Positions 51,387-60,401 are shown, counted from the stretch's first letter. The stretch is 64,000 bases of DNA from Flavobacteria bacterium BBFL7 (GCA_000153385.1 CH672374.1:62001-126000), one strand, 5' to 3'. Numbers and translations: made by a program. Notes: generated by a model from the letters alone, not told the origin.

Positions 51387-52289
51387 TTAAGCAACCTCTG
51401 TACCTAATGATGCGGTATAAATATCAAACCATTGCTCGAGACTCATAGTAGTTTCTAAAGCAGCTACAGCGGTTTTTAAGCGCTCAATTTTACCAGTTCC
51501 TATAACAGGAATAATATGTGAAGGATGCATCAAGGTCCATGCATATATAACCTTAGATAGATCTGTTTCTTCAATTTGCATTGCTACACGTGCAATCGCA
51601 TCATGTATATTTTTAGATTTTTCATCTTTGGGTTGCAGTAACGATCCACCTGCAAGTGGTGACCACGCCATAGGTGAAACTCTTTTCTCTATCAAATAAT
51701 CTAGATTACCATTTTCAAAATGCTCAAGCTGCGCTGGCGAGATTTCAATCTGGTTGGTCACTAGTGGTTCATTAAGATAAGATTGAAGTGATTCAAACTG
51801 CACTGGTGTAAAATTGGAAACTCCTAGATGATTTACTTTTCCATCAGACTTAAGTTGATCAAATGCAGCTGCAACTTCGTGAGGATTAAAAAACGGCGAT
51901 GGTCTATGCAATAAAAGCACGTCTATATAATCTGTGTTTAGATTTTTAAGAGATTGTTCTGCCTGCTGTATGATGTATTCTTTACTGTAATCATAGTACT
52001 TAACACGACGATCTGGGAATTTTGAGCTTTTCAACTTGATACCGCACTTAGTAATCAATTGCATTTGTGAACGCAATGAAGGTTCTAATTGCAACGCTTT
52101 CCCAAAACCAGCCTCACATTCATAATCTCCATAAATATCTGCATGATCAAATGTGGTCACGCCAGCCTCAATAGATTGTTTTAAGTAAGTTAACAATTGC
52201 TGGTCTGTCATATTCCAATCTAATAATCTCCATATTCCTAGAACGACTCTAGAAATCTCCAACTGCGATGCTATCTGTACTTTATTCAT
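51387..52289 (-). CDS. aldo/keto reductase (YdhF-like)
   Basis: The 300-residue NADPH-dependent reductase has catalytic residues in FDHADIYGDYECE near 48 (Asp and Tyr), ITKCGIKL near 80 (Lys) and LLLHRPSPFFNP near 127 (His). The NADP-binding end is PVIGTGKIERLKTAV near 266. The start (VQIASQLEISRVVLGIWRL) and DHADIYG pattern resemble E. coli YdhF. Substrate is unknown. Confidence 0.93.
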   Translation of the reverse strand: MNKVQIASQLEISRVVLGIWRLLDWNMTDQQLLTYLKQSIEAGVTTFDHADIYGDYECEAGFGKALQLEPSLRSQMQLITKCGIKLKSSKFPDRRVKYYDYSKEYIIQQAEQSLKNLNTDYIDVLLLHRPSPFFNPHEVAAAFDQLKSDGKVNHLGVSNFTPVQFESLQSYLNEPLVTNQIEISPAQLEHFENGNLDYLIEKRVSPMAWSPLAGGSLLQPKDEKSKNIHDAIARVAMQIEETDLSKVIYAWTLMHPSHIIPVIGTGKIERLKTAVAALETTMSLEQWFDIYTASLGTEVA

Positions 52290-52439
52290 TTTCTTGATTT
52301 TTTAAAAATGCAAAGATAAGAAGTTGTAGGAGTAGAGCTCGTAGGATAAGCTATTATAAAGCCTTGTTAATTACTACTAAACTAGAGTTAAACGACTCGA
52401 TAAGCTTTGTACAGGCTTAAAACAGTGGTACATTGAAGC

Positions 52440-53084
52440 ATGGAAAATATATTAATAGCAGGTGCCCATGGTACCACAGGAAAAAAAATAGTAAACCTTT
52501 TAAATCAATCATCACAGTATCATCCTATCGCAATGGTCAGGAAACAAGAACAAGTTGATTATTTTAAAACTAACGGAATTGATACCGTTCTTGCAGATTT
52601 AGAACAAGATGTTTCTCCAGCTTTTAATAAATCAATTGATAAAGTATTATTTGCCGCAGGATCTGGTGGAAAGAAAGTAGTCGAGGTAGATCAAGAAGGA
52701 GCAAAAAAACTAGTAGACGCAGCCAAAAATCATGGCATTAAAAAATTTGTCATGCTTAGTTCTCTAGGAGCAGAAAACCCAGAAGAAGCTACAGAGCTAA
52801 AAGATTACTTAAAAGCAAAACATAATGCAGATGAGTACCTTAAAAGTAGTGGACTCAATTATACCATCGTTAGACCTGGATCTTTAACTAATGAGTCGCT
52901 TACCAATCACATTACACTTGAGAAAAGTCTCAATAAAAGTGGAGAGATAAGTCGTAACGATGTCGCAATGACCTTAACCACGTGCTTAACAGACAACCTA
53001 GCCAGCAATCAAACTTTTGAGATTATCAATGGTGATACACTCATTAATGAAGCGTTAGATACATTCTCTGCAACGCACGCATAA
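52440..53084 (+). CDS. NAD(P)-binding oxidoreductase, atypical SDR (YwnB/NmrA-like)
   Basis: The 214-residue Rossmann-fold protein begins NILIAGAHGTTGKKIVNLL (GxxGxxG). It continues with VLADLEQDVSPAF near 55 and KFVMLSSLGAENPEE near 112. LKSSGLNYTIVRPGSLTNE follows near 143. This layout matches atypical short-chain dehydrogenases that bind NAD(P) but often lack the Tyr-x3-Lys pair. Substrate unknown. The gene is divergent from the aldo/keto reductase gene by 150 bp and ends 23 bp before a terminator. Confidence 0.9.
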   Translation: MENILIAGAHGTTGKKIVNLLNQSSQYHPIAMVRKQEQVDYFKTNGIDTVLADLEQDVSPAFNKSIDKVLFAAGSGGKKVVEVDQEGAKKLVDAAKNHGIKKFVMLSSLGAENPEEATELKDYLKAKHNADEYLKSSGLNYTIVRPGSLTNESLTNHITLEKSLNKSGEISRNDVAMTLTTCLTDNLASNQTFEIINGDTLINEALDTFSATHA

Positions 53085-53107
53085 TCTATTAAGAATATAA
53101 ATTATTG

Positions 53108-53144
53108 AAATCCAGTTGTTGTTGATAACAGCTGGATTTTTTTT
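53108..53144 (+). terminator. intrinsic terminator
   Basis: The stem AAATCCAG.GTT / AAC.CTGGATTT is followed by eight T residues, behind the SDR gene. Confidence 0.88.
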
Positions 53145-53257
53145 GTACTCTTATTTTGTACAATCTGCCGCCATATAAAATTGAAAAATCAGCTTAAATC
53201 TGCGATATTTACATAAGATGTATTGTTCAAATATATCGAGTGGTAAAATGAGAAATT

Positions 53258-55804
53258 ATGCAAGATCAAAATAGGATAGCCGAGTTTAAAAAATCTGTTC
53301 AAAATAAATTCAATATTTATAACAGTCTATTTTTAAACTTGCCTTATAGCAATATAGAAAATGTAGGGATGTTAATTCCATTACTGATGGAACAATCTCA
53401 AAAAGGCCTGAAAGAAGGACTTAATCCCAAAGAGATTATAGAAGCATTTTTTAATGGATTTGCAAACTTACATACAGAGCAAGACCGCATCGATTTTATG
53501 TTTAGAATCATTCAGTATGTAGAGCGACAGGTAGTTTTATATGATAGTGTAGAAGATGCCGCTTTTCCTAAATTACAACAACATAGCAGCTCACGATCAC
53601 TCAAGGACTATTTCCAACTAGTAGAAGAAAATAAATCATGGGATGCTATAGAAAAACAGCTTAATAACTTTAGTGCACGTATTGTTTTAACGGCGCATCC
53701 TACTCAATTTTATACACCAGCAGTTTTAGATATCATTACTAACCTTAGAACACTTATCAATGATAATAATATTGATGAGATTGATGTCGCACTGCAGCAG
53801 TTAGGACTTACATCATTAGTAAATTCTAAAAAACCTACACCACTAGACGAAGCAAAAAATATCATCCACACCTTAAGACATGTCTATTATGATGCGATAG
53901 GCGAGATGTATACCCATATTAAATCTAGTGTTGGAAATGCACAATTTGATAATCACGACATTGTAAAACTAGGTTTCTGGCCAGGTGGCGATCGTGATGG
54001 AAATCCCTTTGTCACCGCATCCATCACAAAAGAGGTCATGAATGAACTGCGTGTAACATTAATGAAATGCTATTATAACGAGCTTAAAGAATTGCAGCGC
54101 AAGCTCAGTTTTAAAGAAATTCAAGAAGCTATAACAGATTTAAAAAACACCCTTTATGAAGCAATGTTTGACACCAGCATTCATGTAACCTATAAAGAAA
54201 TTATAGCACCATTAATTCATATAAGAGAATTGCTAGTCGCTCAATATCATGGATTGTATTTAAAAGATCTGGATCTGTTTATTGACAAAGTAAAGATTTT
54301 TAAAACCCATTTTGCCACCATAGACATACGTCAGGATCACAGTATGCATACAGTAGTAATGCAAGCCGTTCTTAAAAAGTATGGATACATTAAAGAATCT
54401 ATAGAAGAGCTTACCCAGCTACAGTTGATTGATATCTTACTACAAGAATCAATTTCGCTAGATCCTAATGATTATGAAGAAGACATTGTAAAAGATACCA
54501 TTGTCAATATCTCGCAGCTGTCCACCATACAAGAAAGTAATGGAGAACAAGGCTGTAACCGTTACATCATTAGTAATTCTGAAGATGTGTACAGCGTTCT
54601 ATATGTATTTGCACTATTCAGATGGTGTGGATGGGAAAATAGAGACATCACCTTTGACATTATTCCATTATTTGAGACCATGAAAGGAATGGACGATTCT
54701 CGATCAACTATGGAGCAGTTATTTGAATTAGATGCCTATAGAAAACATGTAGCTTTTAGAAACAATAAACAAACCATCATGTTAGGATTCTCTGACGGCA
54801 CAAAAGACGGTGGCTATTTAAAAGCAAACTGGTCCATTTTAAAAACTAAAGAAACCCTATCAGAAGTGTGCAGTGACCATGATGTCGCAGCCATTTTCTT
54901 TGATGGTAGAGGTGGACCACCAGCACGTGGTGGTGGTAAAACGCATCGCTTCTATGCCGCGCAAACCAGTAAGGTAGCAAATAACGAGATACAACTTACC
55001 ATACAAGGGCAGACCATCACCAGCACCTATGGAACAAAAGAGCAGTTCAAGCATAACAGTGAGCAATTATTAACCGCTGGACTTTCTAATTCTATACTGG
55101 ATAATGAAATTACCATATCTGCTTCTTCTAGATCACTTATAGAAGAGCTGTCAGAAATGAGCTTTAAAAAATACGATGCCCTTAAACACCACGATAAGTT
55201 CATGCCATATCTAGAAAATATGAGCACGCTTAAGTATTATACAAAGGCAAACATAGGTAGTCGACCTGGTAAACGTGGTCACAAGGCAAAACTAGAATTA
55301 ACGGACCTTAGAGCTATATCATTTGTAGGATCGTGGAGCCAGTTAAAGCAGAACGTGCCAGGCTATTTCGGTATCGGTACGGCATTACAAACCATGCAAC
55401 AGCAAGGTCGTTTTGATGAGGTACAACAACTCTATAAAGACGTACCTTTCTTTAAAGCACTGATGTTAAATAGCATGATGAGTTTATCAAAATGCTATTT
55501 TGAACTGACCAGCTACATGAAAGAAAATGAAGAATATGGCGCGTTTTGGCAAATTCTAGAAGATGAATATCTATTGTCTAAACGCATGTTGCTAGAGCTT
55601 TCTGGTATGGAAATCCTTATGGAAAAAGAAACAGTTTCAAGAGAATCTATTAAGATTAGAGAAGCGATCGTCCTGCCGTTGTTAGTGATTCAACAATATG
55701 CTTTACAAATGATTGCACAGCACAACGAGCATCAACCGCAATATGAAAAAATTGTAACGCGTTCTCTTTATGGTAACATTAATGCGAGTAGAAACTCTGC
55801 TTAA
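53258..55804 (+). CDS. ppc: phosphoenolpyruvate carboxylase
   Basis: The 848-residue enzyme adds bicarbonate to PEP to make oxaloacetate. Motifs are VLTAHPTQF near 144 (catalytic His), FWPGGDRDGNPFVT near 240 and the loop FFDGRGGPPARGGGKTHRF near 546. The C-terminal GSRPGKRG is near 668. The GRGGPPARGGGKTH version is the Bacteroidota form of the more common GRGGxxGRGGGPxH. It lacks the N-terminal phosphorylation segment of plant enzymes, as expected. It is monocistronic and followed by a palindrome copy. Confidence 0.94.
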   Translation: MQDQNRIAEFKKSVQNKFNIYNSLFLNLPYSNIENVGMLIPLLMEQSQKGLKEGLNPKEIIEAFFNGFANLHTEQDRIDFMFRIIQYVERQVVLYDSVEDAAFPKLQQHSSSRSLKDYFQLVEENKSWDAIEKQLNNFSARIVLTAHPTQFYTPAVLDIITNLRTLINDNNIDEIDVALQQLGLTSLVNSKKPTPLDEAKNIIHTLRHVYYDAIGEMYTHIKSSVGNAQFDNHDIVKLGFWPGGDRDGNPFVTASITKEVMNELRVTLMKCYYNELKELQRKLSFKEIQEAITDLKNTLYEAMFDTSIHVTYKEIIAPLIHIRELLVAQYHGLYLKDLDLFIDKVKIFKTHFATIDIRQDHSMHTVVMQAVLKKYGYIKESIEELTQLQLIDILLQESISLDPNDYEEDIVKDTIVNISQLSTIQESNGEQGCNRYIISNSEDVYSVLYVFALFRWCGWENRDITFDIIPLFETMKGMDDSRSTMEQLFELDAYRKHVAFRNNKQTIMLGFSDGTKDGGYLKANWSILKTKETLSEVCSDHDVAAIFFDGRGGPPARGGGKTHRFYAAQTSKVANNEIQLTIQGQTITSTYGTKEQFKHNSEQLLTAGLSNSILDNEITISASSRSLIEELSEMSFKKYDALKHHDKFMPYLENMSTLKYYTKANIGSRPGKRGHKAKLELTDLRAISFVGSWSQLKQNVPGYFGIGTALQTMQQQGRFDEVQQLYKDVPFFKALMLNSMMSLSKCYFELTSYMKENEEYGAFWQILEDEYLLSKRMLLELSGMEILMEKETVSRESIKIREAIVLPLLVIQQYALQMIAQHNEHQPQYEKIVTRSLYGNINASRNSA

Positions 55805-55830
55805 AATGTTGATATAGATGGTTATGGATA

Positions 55831-55846
55831 CGCTTTCGCGAAAGCG
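55831..55846. repeat. 16-bp palindrome, copy 13
   Basis: A perfect copy lies between the convergent ppc and pentapeptide-repeat genes. It is the last copy before the cassette region; none is found from 55847 to 64000. Confidence 0.9.
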
Positions 55847-55907
55847 TAATTAAAAAAAATCGAGAATAATATAATTATAGCAATTTAGGAAATAGCAATG
55901 ATAGTTA

Positions 55908-56486
55908 TCAATCAGAATCTATAACAATATTGTAGCTAGTAAGTAGACCTTTGATAGTTTCTAGCGTAAATTTTGCACCATTTATTTTATTCATCTCTGG
56001 ATCGATCATAAAATTAACGGTACTTCTAAAGTCAACTTTTTGTAAGTTACATTGCTTAAAAGTAGCAAGATGTAAATCACAGTCCTTAAATATCGAATTA
56101 CTGAGATTACATTCTGTAAAATCAACTTCATGAAATTTTGAGGCTGTAAAATTAGTTTTGGGGAGATTTTTTTTGAAAAATGAAGAATAATTTAATAGAC
56201 ATGTATCTATGTTTATTTGAAATCCAAAATCACTGCTTTTATCAAATGACATACCTAACATTTTACAATTCTTAAAGTCTACATTTTGAAAACCTGTTTG
56301 TTTAATTAATGCCATACTTAGATTACAATTATCAAAGTAGCAATCAATAAATCGAATACTGGATAAATCAGAATTTGAAAAGTTACAATTTGAGAACTTA
56401 CAATTTTCGTATTCTCCTTTTTCTAGATACTTATGTGTGAAGTCTTCTTTTTCTAATGATAAGTCTTCAAAAAATGTTTCTTCCAT
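55908..56486 (-). CDS. pentapeptide-repeat protein (Qnr-like length)
   Basis: The 192-residue protein is made of A(D/N)LxX-type pentapeptides through most of its length (YENCKFSNCNFSNSDLSSI, DNCNLSMALI, NVDFKNCKMLG, TNFTASKFHEVDFTECNLSN, KDCDLHLATFKQCNLQKVDF), broken by a loop near 85 (KSSDFGFQINIDTC). This gives a right-handed beta-helix. Qnr proteins (about 218 aa, DNA-gyrase protectors) have the same architecture with a similar break, so a gyrase-related role is possible but unproven. It is the last gene before the cassette array and may itself be the outermost unit. Confidence 0.85.
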   Translation of the reverse strand: MEETFFEDLSLEKEDFTHKYLEKGEYENCKFSNCNFSNSDLSSIRFIDCYFDNCNLSMALIKQTGFQNVDFKNCKMLGMSFDKSSDFGFQINIDTCLLNYSSFFKKNLPKTNFTASKFHEVDFTECNLSNSIFKDCDLHLATFKQCNLQKVDFRSTVNFMIDPEMNKINGAKFTLETIKGLLTSYNIVIDSD

Positions 56487-56563
56487 TATGTAATTAAGTA
56501 CGGTAGGTTATAGGGTTGTTGTGGTACGTTTTTCTTTCTTTATACTATATAGTTGGCATTATT

Positions 56564-56770
56564 TCAGTTTGTAGTAAACCCAAAAAATAATCGGTTTCCA
56601 TTAAATATTAAAGTTAAAATATTTCTTGCAATTTTATATTTCTCTTCAATTGAAATTTCATAATATCCTAATTCCCAAGTTAATTCATCAATTCCAGGAT
56701 TTCCTTCTTCTGCATTGCAGAGAAAGATCAATTTTTCTAATTCTAAATCAATTTTATCGAATTTTGGCAT
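56564..56770 (-). CDS. cassette gene 1: small protein of unknown function
   Basis: The 68-residue protein starts at ATG 56770 (MPKFDKIDLELEKLIF), 12 bases inside the edge of repeat R1. It is acidic and helical (ELEKLIFLCNAEEGNPGIDELTWELGYY), then ends NGNRLFFGFTTN. No family is recognised. A lone GTTGGCA (56552-56558) lies five bases after its stop and looks like the remnant end of a further repeat, so this may be the distal end of the array. Confidence 0.6.
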   Translation of the reverse strand: MPKFDKIDLELEKLIFLCNAEEGNPGIDELTWELGYYEISIEEKYKIARNILTLIFNGNRLFFGFTTN

Positions 56771-56782
56771 TTCTTTCAAATT

Positions 56783-56918
56783 GTTGCCAACGTGATTGTG
56801 TATGATTTCGTTGCGTATTTAAGCACTAATGTTAGCAAATAAATCACAGATAGAAAGTCCGCGAGGACTTTCGTAAGCAGGCTATAACTAGCAATGAATT
56901 AAACACGGTGTTGGCAGT
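56783..56918 (-). repeat. cassette-boundary repeat R1 (attC-like)
   Basis: The ~136-bp unit has outer ends GTTGCCAACG and CACGGTGTTGGCA as inverted repeats. Inside is a perfect stem GAAAGTCC (56853-56860) / GGACTTTC (56865-56872) with loop GCGA, plus the shared boxes TTAGCAAA and AACTAGCAATGAATTA. It fills the space between cassette genes 1 and 2. The strand given is that of the flanking genes. Confidence 0.75.
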
Positions 56919-56924
56919 AGTGTT

Positions 56925-57803
56925 TTATTCTTTTCCATATAAGTTTGTCAACGTTCCATTTAAACTAAACGGAATTACAGACGTATGAGATTCATTTCTG
57001 TATATTTTCCAATTCATATCAATATTTTCGTAGTTACTTTTTTTAAGATTTAAACTAAACTTAATCATATTAGACACCATCATTGGACTTTCATTTTCTC
57101 CTGTTGAAATAAATACTTTGGTTGGTTCAATATTCCAAGTTTTATAATTTATGAATTTAAAGATAGCTGGCTCCAAGAATATTTCTTCGTTAAGTTGAAA
57201 TGAAGGACTGTTTATTCCAAATCGAGTAAAGTAATTGTCGGAATTCAAAAAGCAGTATGCTGTAAACAAACCACCAAGAGAATGTCCTGAAATTCCTCTG
57301 TCAGAATTAGTTTTATAGTGTTCCTCAATAAATGGGACAATTTCCTTTTTTAAACATTCTAAAAATTTAACAGCTCCACCAGTTTTGATAGTTCCTTTTT
57401 CTACATCAAACTTTTTTTCAATTCTTTTGTCAGTTATTGTATCACGATATGCTGTATAGTCATTAAATCTATTAATTTTAGATTTCATTCCATTTACCTT
57501 ATGACTGATTCCAACTAGAATCACATCTTCTATTTTTTCAGAATCAATGTAAGATGATTCGAAATATCCAAATGTGCTTTTACCATCCAAAACATAAAGT
57601 ACAGGATATGTTATACTGTCCTGAATTGAATAATTCTTTGGAAAAGACATATGAATTAAATAATCTTTATTTGTAATTTCAGATTTAATTATATGGTCTG
57701 GTTTAAAAAAATCGCGTCCTTTTGGGTCTAATTTTTGGCTAAATATAGGATTGCAAAAAATCAAAAAAGAAAATGTTATATATAATAGATTTGGTAGTTT
57801 CAA
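56925..57803 (-). CDS. cassette gene 2: secreted alpha/beta-hydrolase-fold esterase
   Basis: The 292-residue protein begins with TTG 57803. The frame is closed upstream by TAA and no ATG fits the signal peptide (KLPNLLYITFSFLIFCNPIFSQ). It matches the Esterase D/IroE/Fes-type family: YPVLYVLDGKSTFGYFES near 70, the nucleophile in SGHSLGGLFTAYCF near 170, and the histidine in ESHTSVIP near 270. Such enzymes act on siderophore or other esters. The native substrate is not known. It is the largest complete cassette, bounded by R1 and R2. Confidence 0.85.
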   Translation of the reverse strand: MKLPNLLYITFSFLIFCNPIFSQKLDPKGRDFFKPDHIIKSEITNKDYLIHMSFPKNYSIQDSITYPVLYVLDGKSTFGYFESSYIDSEKIEDVILVGISHKVNGMKSKINRFNDYTAYRDTITDKRIEKKFDVEKGTIKTGGAVKFLECLKKEIVPFIEEHYKTNSDRGISGHSLGGLFTAYCFLNSDNYFTRFGINSPSFQLNEEIFLEPAIFKFINYKTWNIEPTKVFISTGENESPMMVSNMIKFSLNLKKSNYENIDMNWKIYRNESHTSVIPFSLNGTLTNLYGKE

Positions 57804-57840
57804 AAGTTCATTTGTTTAATTCAGAGTTCGTTGCTCACAT

Positions 57841-57977
57841 TACTGCCAACGGTCTTGTGTATGGTTAGTTGCGTGTTTAAGCAACTAAGTTAGCAAACAA
57901 ATCACAGATAGAAAGTTCGCAGGAATATTCGTAAGTAGGCTAGAACTAGCAATAAATTATATATGTTGTTGCCACCA
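57841..57977 (-). repeat. cassette-boundary repeat R2 (attC-like)
   Basis: The ends are CTGCCAACGG and TATGTTGTTGCCAC, less regular than in other copies. AGTTGC.GTGTTTAA.GCAACT forms a perfect 6-bp hairpin (57868-57887). The second inner hairpin is GAA.AG.TTC / GAA.TA.TTC, imperfect. The shared boxes TTAGCAAA and AACTAGCAATAAATTAT are present. Confidence 0.7.
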
Positions 57978-57978
57978 G

Positions 57979-58632
57979 TTATTTTATTCCGACTACTTTT
58001 TCAATCGGTTCATTTTCATAATCAAATTCGACAGTTTTCATTTTGTGAATTGGACTGTCAATTCCTAAAATTAAATTTCCGCTAAATGACCTTAAATCTA
58101 AAACTCGAAATTTTTTCTTGTATTTAGTCAGCGTTTGTTTTTTTAAATCTACAATTCCAATTCTTTGAAATGTTCCACTAAAAAATGACTTTTCCCAAAT
58201 TGGAATAGCTGTTTTTAATCCATTTCTTGTCCAAATTGCTGGTCCACCACAATTATTGTCAATTAAAATACTTTTATTCTGATTTCTCTTTATTCGGCAA
58301 ATTCCACGTAAAGGTGCTCCCATTCCGATTTCGTTCAAGTTAGAGTATTTTAAAACTGCTTTTTCGTTATTATTCAAACCATTTGAGTTTTCATTCGGAA
58401 AATCCCAAGCGTTTGGATATTTCAAAGAATCTATTGAATATCCAATTATTCGGCTTATTGAAATTTTGTCAAATTTTAATGCTTGAAGTATTGTTCGAGC
58501 TTTGTATTTGTCCGACTTTTTTGCTTTGTCAAATTCGTCCATTAATCCACTTACAAAAAGGCGTTCGTTTCCTGTCATTCCCTCAATTCCGACAACGCTG
58601 TTTGCTTTTTCGTAGATTTCTTCTTTGGTCAT
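57979..58632 (-). CDS. cassette gene 3: protein of unknown function
   Basis: The 217-residue soluble protein starts with ATG 58632, 12 bases inside R3. An N-terminal helical part (KEEIYEKANSVVGIEG, ERLFVSGLMDEFDKAKKSDKYKARTILQAL) is followed by a beta-rich part with GAPLRGICRIKRNQNKSIL, NNCGGPAIWTRNG and FRVLDLRSFSGNLILGIDS. No signal peptide and no motif that I recognise. Frequent GGAAT/CGGAA codon contexts differ from the upstream chromosomal genes. Confidence 0.65.
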   Translation of the reverse strand: MTKEEIYEKANSVVGIEGMTGNERLFVSGLMDEFDKAKKSDKYKARTILQALKFDKISISRIIGYSIDSLKYPNAWDFPNENSNGLNNNEKAVLKYSNLNEIGMGAPLRGICRIKRNQNKSILIDNNCGGPAIWTRNGLKTAIPIWEKSFFSGTFQRIGIVDLKKQTLTKYKKKFRVLDLRSFSGNLILGIDSPIHKMKTVEFDYENEPIEKVVGIK

Positions 58633-58643
58633 TTATCTAATTG

Positions 58644-58779
58644 GTTGCCAACGGTTTTGTGTAAGATTAGTTGCGTGATTTAAGTACTAAAGTTAGCAAA
58701 TAAATCACAGATAGAAAGTCCGAGAGGACTTTCGTAAGCAGGCTATAACTAGCAATGAATTATATACGGTAATGGCAAC
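58644..58779 (-). repeat. cassette-boundary repeat R3 (attC-like)
   Basis: The ends are GTTGCCAACGG and ATACGGTAATGGCAAC. The inner stem is GAAAGTCC (58714-58721) / GGACTTTC (58726-58733) with loop GAGA. The sequence is near-identical to R1 in the middle. Confidence 0.75.
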
Positions 58780-58790
58780 AGTTTTTATTC

Positions 58791-59300
58791 TTAATCTCCT
58801 TTTCCAACTGGAACTATAACAAAAGCCCATTCAGCTTCATCAGGAACTCCGTACTTCTCTAAAAATTCTCCTCCAAGTCCACTAACTTGTGATTTTTTGT
58901 CTTCAATTTCAAGTCCATAAGTTTCTCCGAACATAAATTTCACTCCGTTATTTAATTTAAGTGTATCAATATCTTTTAAGTTAAAAATTCGGAACTCATT
59001 CGGTTTTATTTTTAGACTTTCGATAATTCCGATTTCGTCAGAAGTTTCATTGTAAATAAAGACTTTGTATATTTTTCCAGTTTTATTGTATTTGGCAGGA
59101 ATTATAGAAATTTCATTTCCTTTTTCGGTAAAAACGTTTCCATTCGAATCAGTCCATTTTTCCACTTTTTCAGATTTAGTTTTTTGTTCCGATTTCACAA
59201 TCTTTTCACTCACATTTTCTTGTGTTTTCTTTTCAGTTTCTTTTTGTCCGCAAGCAGATAATGTCAAAAAGATTATAAAAATTCGAATGTATTTCGTCAT
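58791..59300 (-). CDS. cassette gene 4: lipoprotein of unknown function
   Basis: The 169-residue protein has a lipoprotein signal (MTKYIRIFIIFLTLSAC, Cys17) and a long charged linker of Lys, Glu and Ser/Thr (KETEKKTQENVSEKIVKSEQ). A C-terminal domain follows with KIYKVFIYNETSDEIGIIES and MFGETYGLEIEDK. No family is recognised. It ends with AFVIVPVGKGD. A surface-exposed or periplasmic lipoprotein is likely. Confidence 0.7.
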   Translation of the reverse strand: MTKYIRIFIIFLTLSACGQKETEKKTQENVSEKIVKSEQKTKSEKVEKWTDSNGNVFTEKGNEISIIPAKYNKTGKIYKVFIYNETSDEIGIIESLKIKPNEFRIFNLKDIDTLKLNNGVKFMFGETYGLEIEDKKSQVSGLGGEFLEKYGVPDEAEWAFVIVPVGKGD

Positions 59301-59310
59301 TTCTTAAATT

Positions 59311-59446
59311 GTTGCCAATGGTTTTGTGTATGATTAGTGGCGTGTTTAAGCACCTAATTTAGCAAATAAAAACCGAATAGAAAATCCGCGAGGATTTTCG
59401 TAAGTAGGCGAGAACCAAGCAATAAATTATATACGGTGTTGGCAAT
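59311..59446 (-). repeat. cassette-boundary repeat R4 (attC-like)
   Basis: The ends are GTTGCCAATGG and TATACGGTGTTGGCAAT. The inner stem is GAAAATCC (59380-59387) / GGATTTTC (59392-59399), loop GCGA. Compared with R1 and R3, one base pair is changed on both sides (G-C to A-T). Confidence 0.78.
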
Positions 59447-59448
59447 AG

Positions 59449-60246
59449 TTATTTATTTTCAAATTCCTTTTTTATTTGTTTTGAAAAAAGTTGCTCAATT
59501 TCGTTTTGACTTAATTTTCTAATATACTCAACATCATCTTTGTCAATTCTGCTACTAAATATAAATCCATTTCCCTCAACTGTAAAACTTAATATACTGT
59601 CCAAAGCAATTCTTGTCGTTTTTTTACTCATTGAATCTACTTTTATAGATGTCAATATTTGAGCATTTTTTCCAGATACTTCAATTCGATAGTTGTCTTG
59701 GTTAAACATTCCTTCTTTGTATATATGAAGTTGTGTTCTTACAGATTGTTTGTTGGAATTAACAATTGTCGAAAATTCCGATTTCATTGACAGTTTTTCG
59801 TAATGTTTAGGTAAAGAAGTTGCAACAAATGAAAAGCAACTAATTGTAATAATTATTGGTTTTAAAATCCTCTTTGGTTTAAATAATTCTTTAGATTCCG
59901 AATTCCAATAGAAATATGAAATAGGAAGAATTAATAAAGCCATTAAATCAGAATAATCAACTGTTCGATTTATTCCAATTCCGTTTGAGTGAGCAAAATC
60001 AAATATCGGTTGTGAAAATTCCGATTTCCAAAACACAAATAAAATTCCACTTAAAATGTAAATAGACTTTATCTTTTTCGGAAAGAAAGAACTGAAAAAA
60101 TATGGAAAGGCAAAAAGTCCGACAAAATCAGAAAGTTTTCCAGTCAGATAATTATGATATTCAAATTTCAGATATAAATCGTTAATCAGCAATAGAAATA
60201 TTGAGGTAAGAAATAAAATTCGAAAAAGGTGTTTTTCTTTAGTCAC
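59449..60246 (-). CDS. cassette gene 5: multi-pass membrane protein
   Basis: The 265-residue protein starts with GTG 60246; no ATG is available before the in-frame stop. The N-terminal half has four or five helices (ILFLTSIFLLLINDLYLKF, VGLFAFPYFFSSFF, SIYILSGILFVFW, YSDLMALLILPISYFYW, PIIITISCFSFVATSL). The C-terminal half is soluble. The motif LTGKLSDFVGLFAFPYF and the later RTVDYSDLMALLILP mark a conserved but unnamed family. Function unknown. Confidence 0.7.
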   Translation of the reverse strand: MTKEKHLFRILFLTSIFLLLINDLYLKFEYHNYLTGKLSDFVGLFAFPYFFSSFFPKKIKSIYILSGILFVFWKSEFSQPIFDFAHSNGIGINRTVDYSDLMALLILPISYFYWNSESKELFKPKRILKPIIITISCFSFVATSLPKHYEKLSMKSEFSTIVNSNKQSVRTQLHIYKEGMFNQDNYRIEVSGKNAQILTSIKVDSMSKKTTRIALDSILSFTVEGNGFIFSSRIDKDDVEYIRKLSQNEIEQLFSKQIKKEFENK

Positions 60247-60263
60247 GAAGTTTCTTGTTAATT

Positions 60264-60401
60264 ATTGCTAACGTGTTTGTGTATGGTTAGTTGCGTGTTT
60301 GAGCAACTAATTTAGCAAACATTCACGAGTCAGAGAAAATTCCGAAGGAATTTTCCGAGTAGACCTGAACCAAGCAATTAATTATACACGTTGTTGGCAA
60401 C
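60264..60401 (-). repeat. cassette-boundary repeat R5 (attC-like)
   Basis: The ends are TTGCTAACGTGTTTGTGTAT and ATACACGTTGTTGGCAA, which pair imperfectly over about 17 bp. Two inner stems are AGTTGC/GCAACT and GAAAATTCC (60335-60343) / GGAATTTTC (60347-60355), loop GAA. Cassette gene 6 runs into its right end. Confidence 0.78.

Noticed and set aside
55908-56486. Quinolone-resistance Qnr gene
   Set aside because: The architecture fits, but 192 residues is shorter than Qnr and the key loops cannot be matched by eye, so only pentapeptide-repeat is called.
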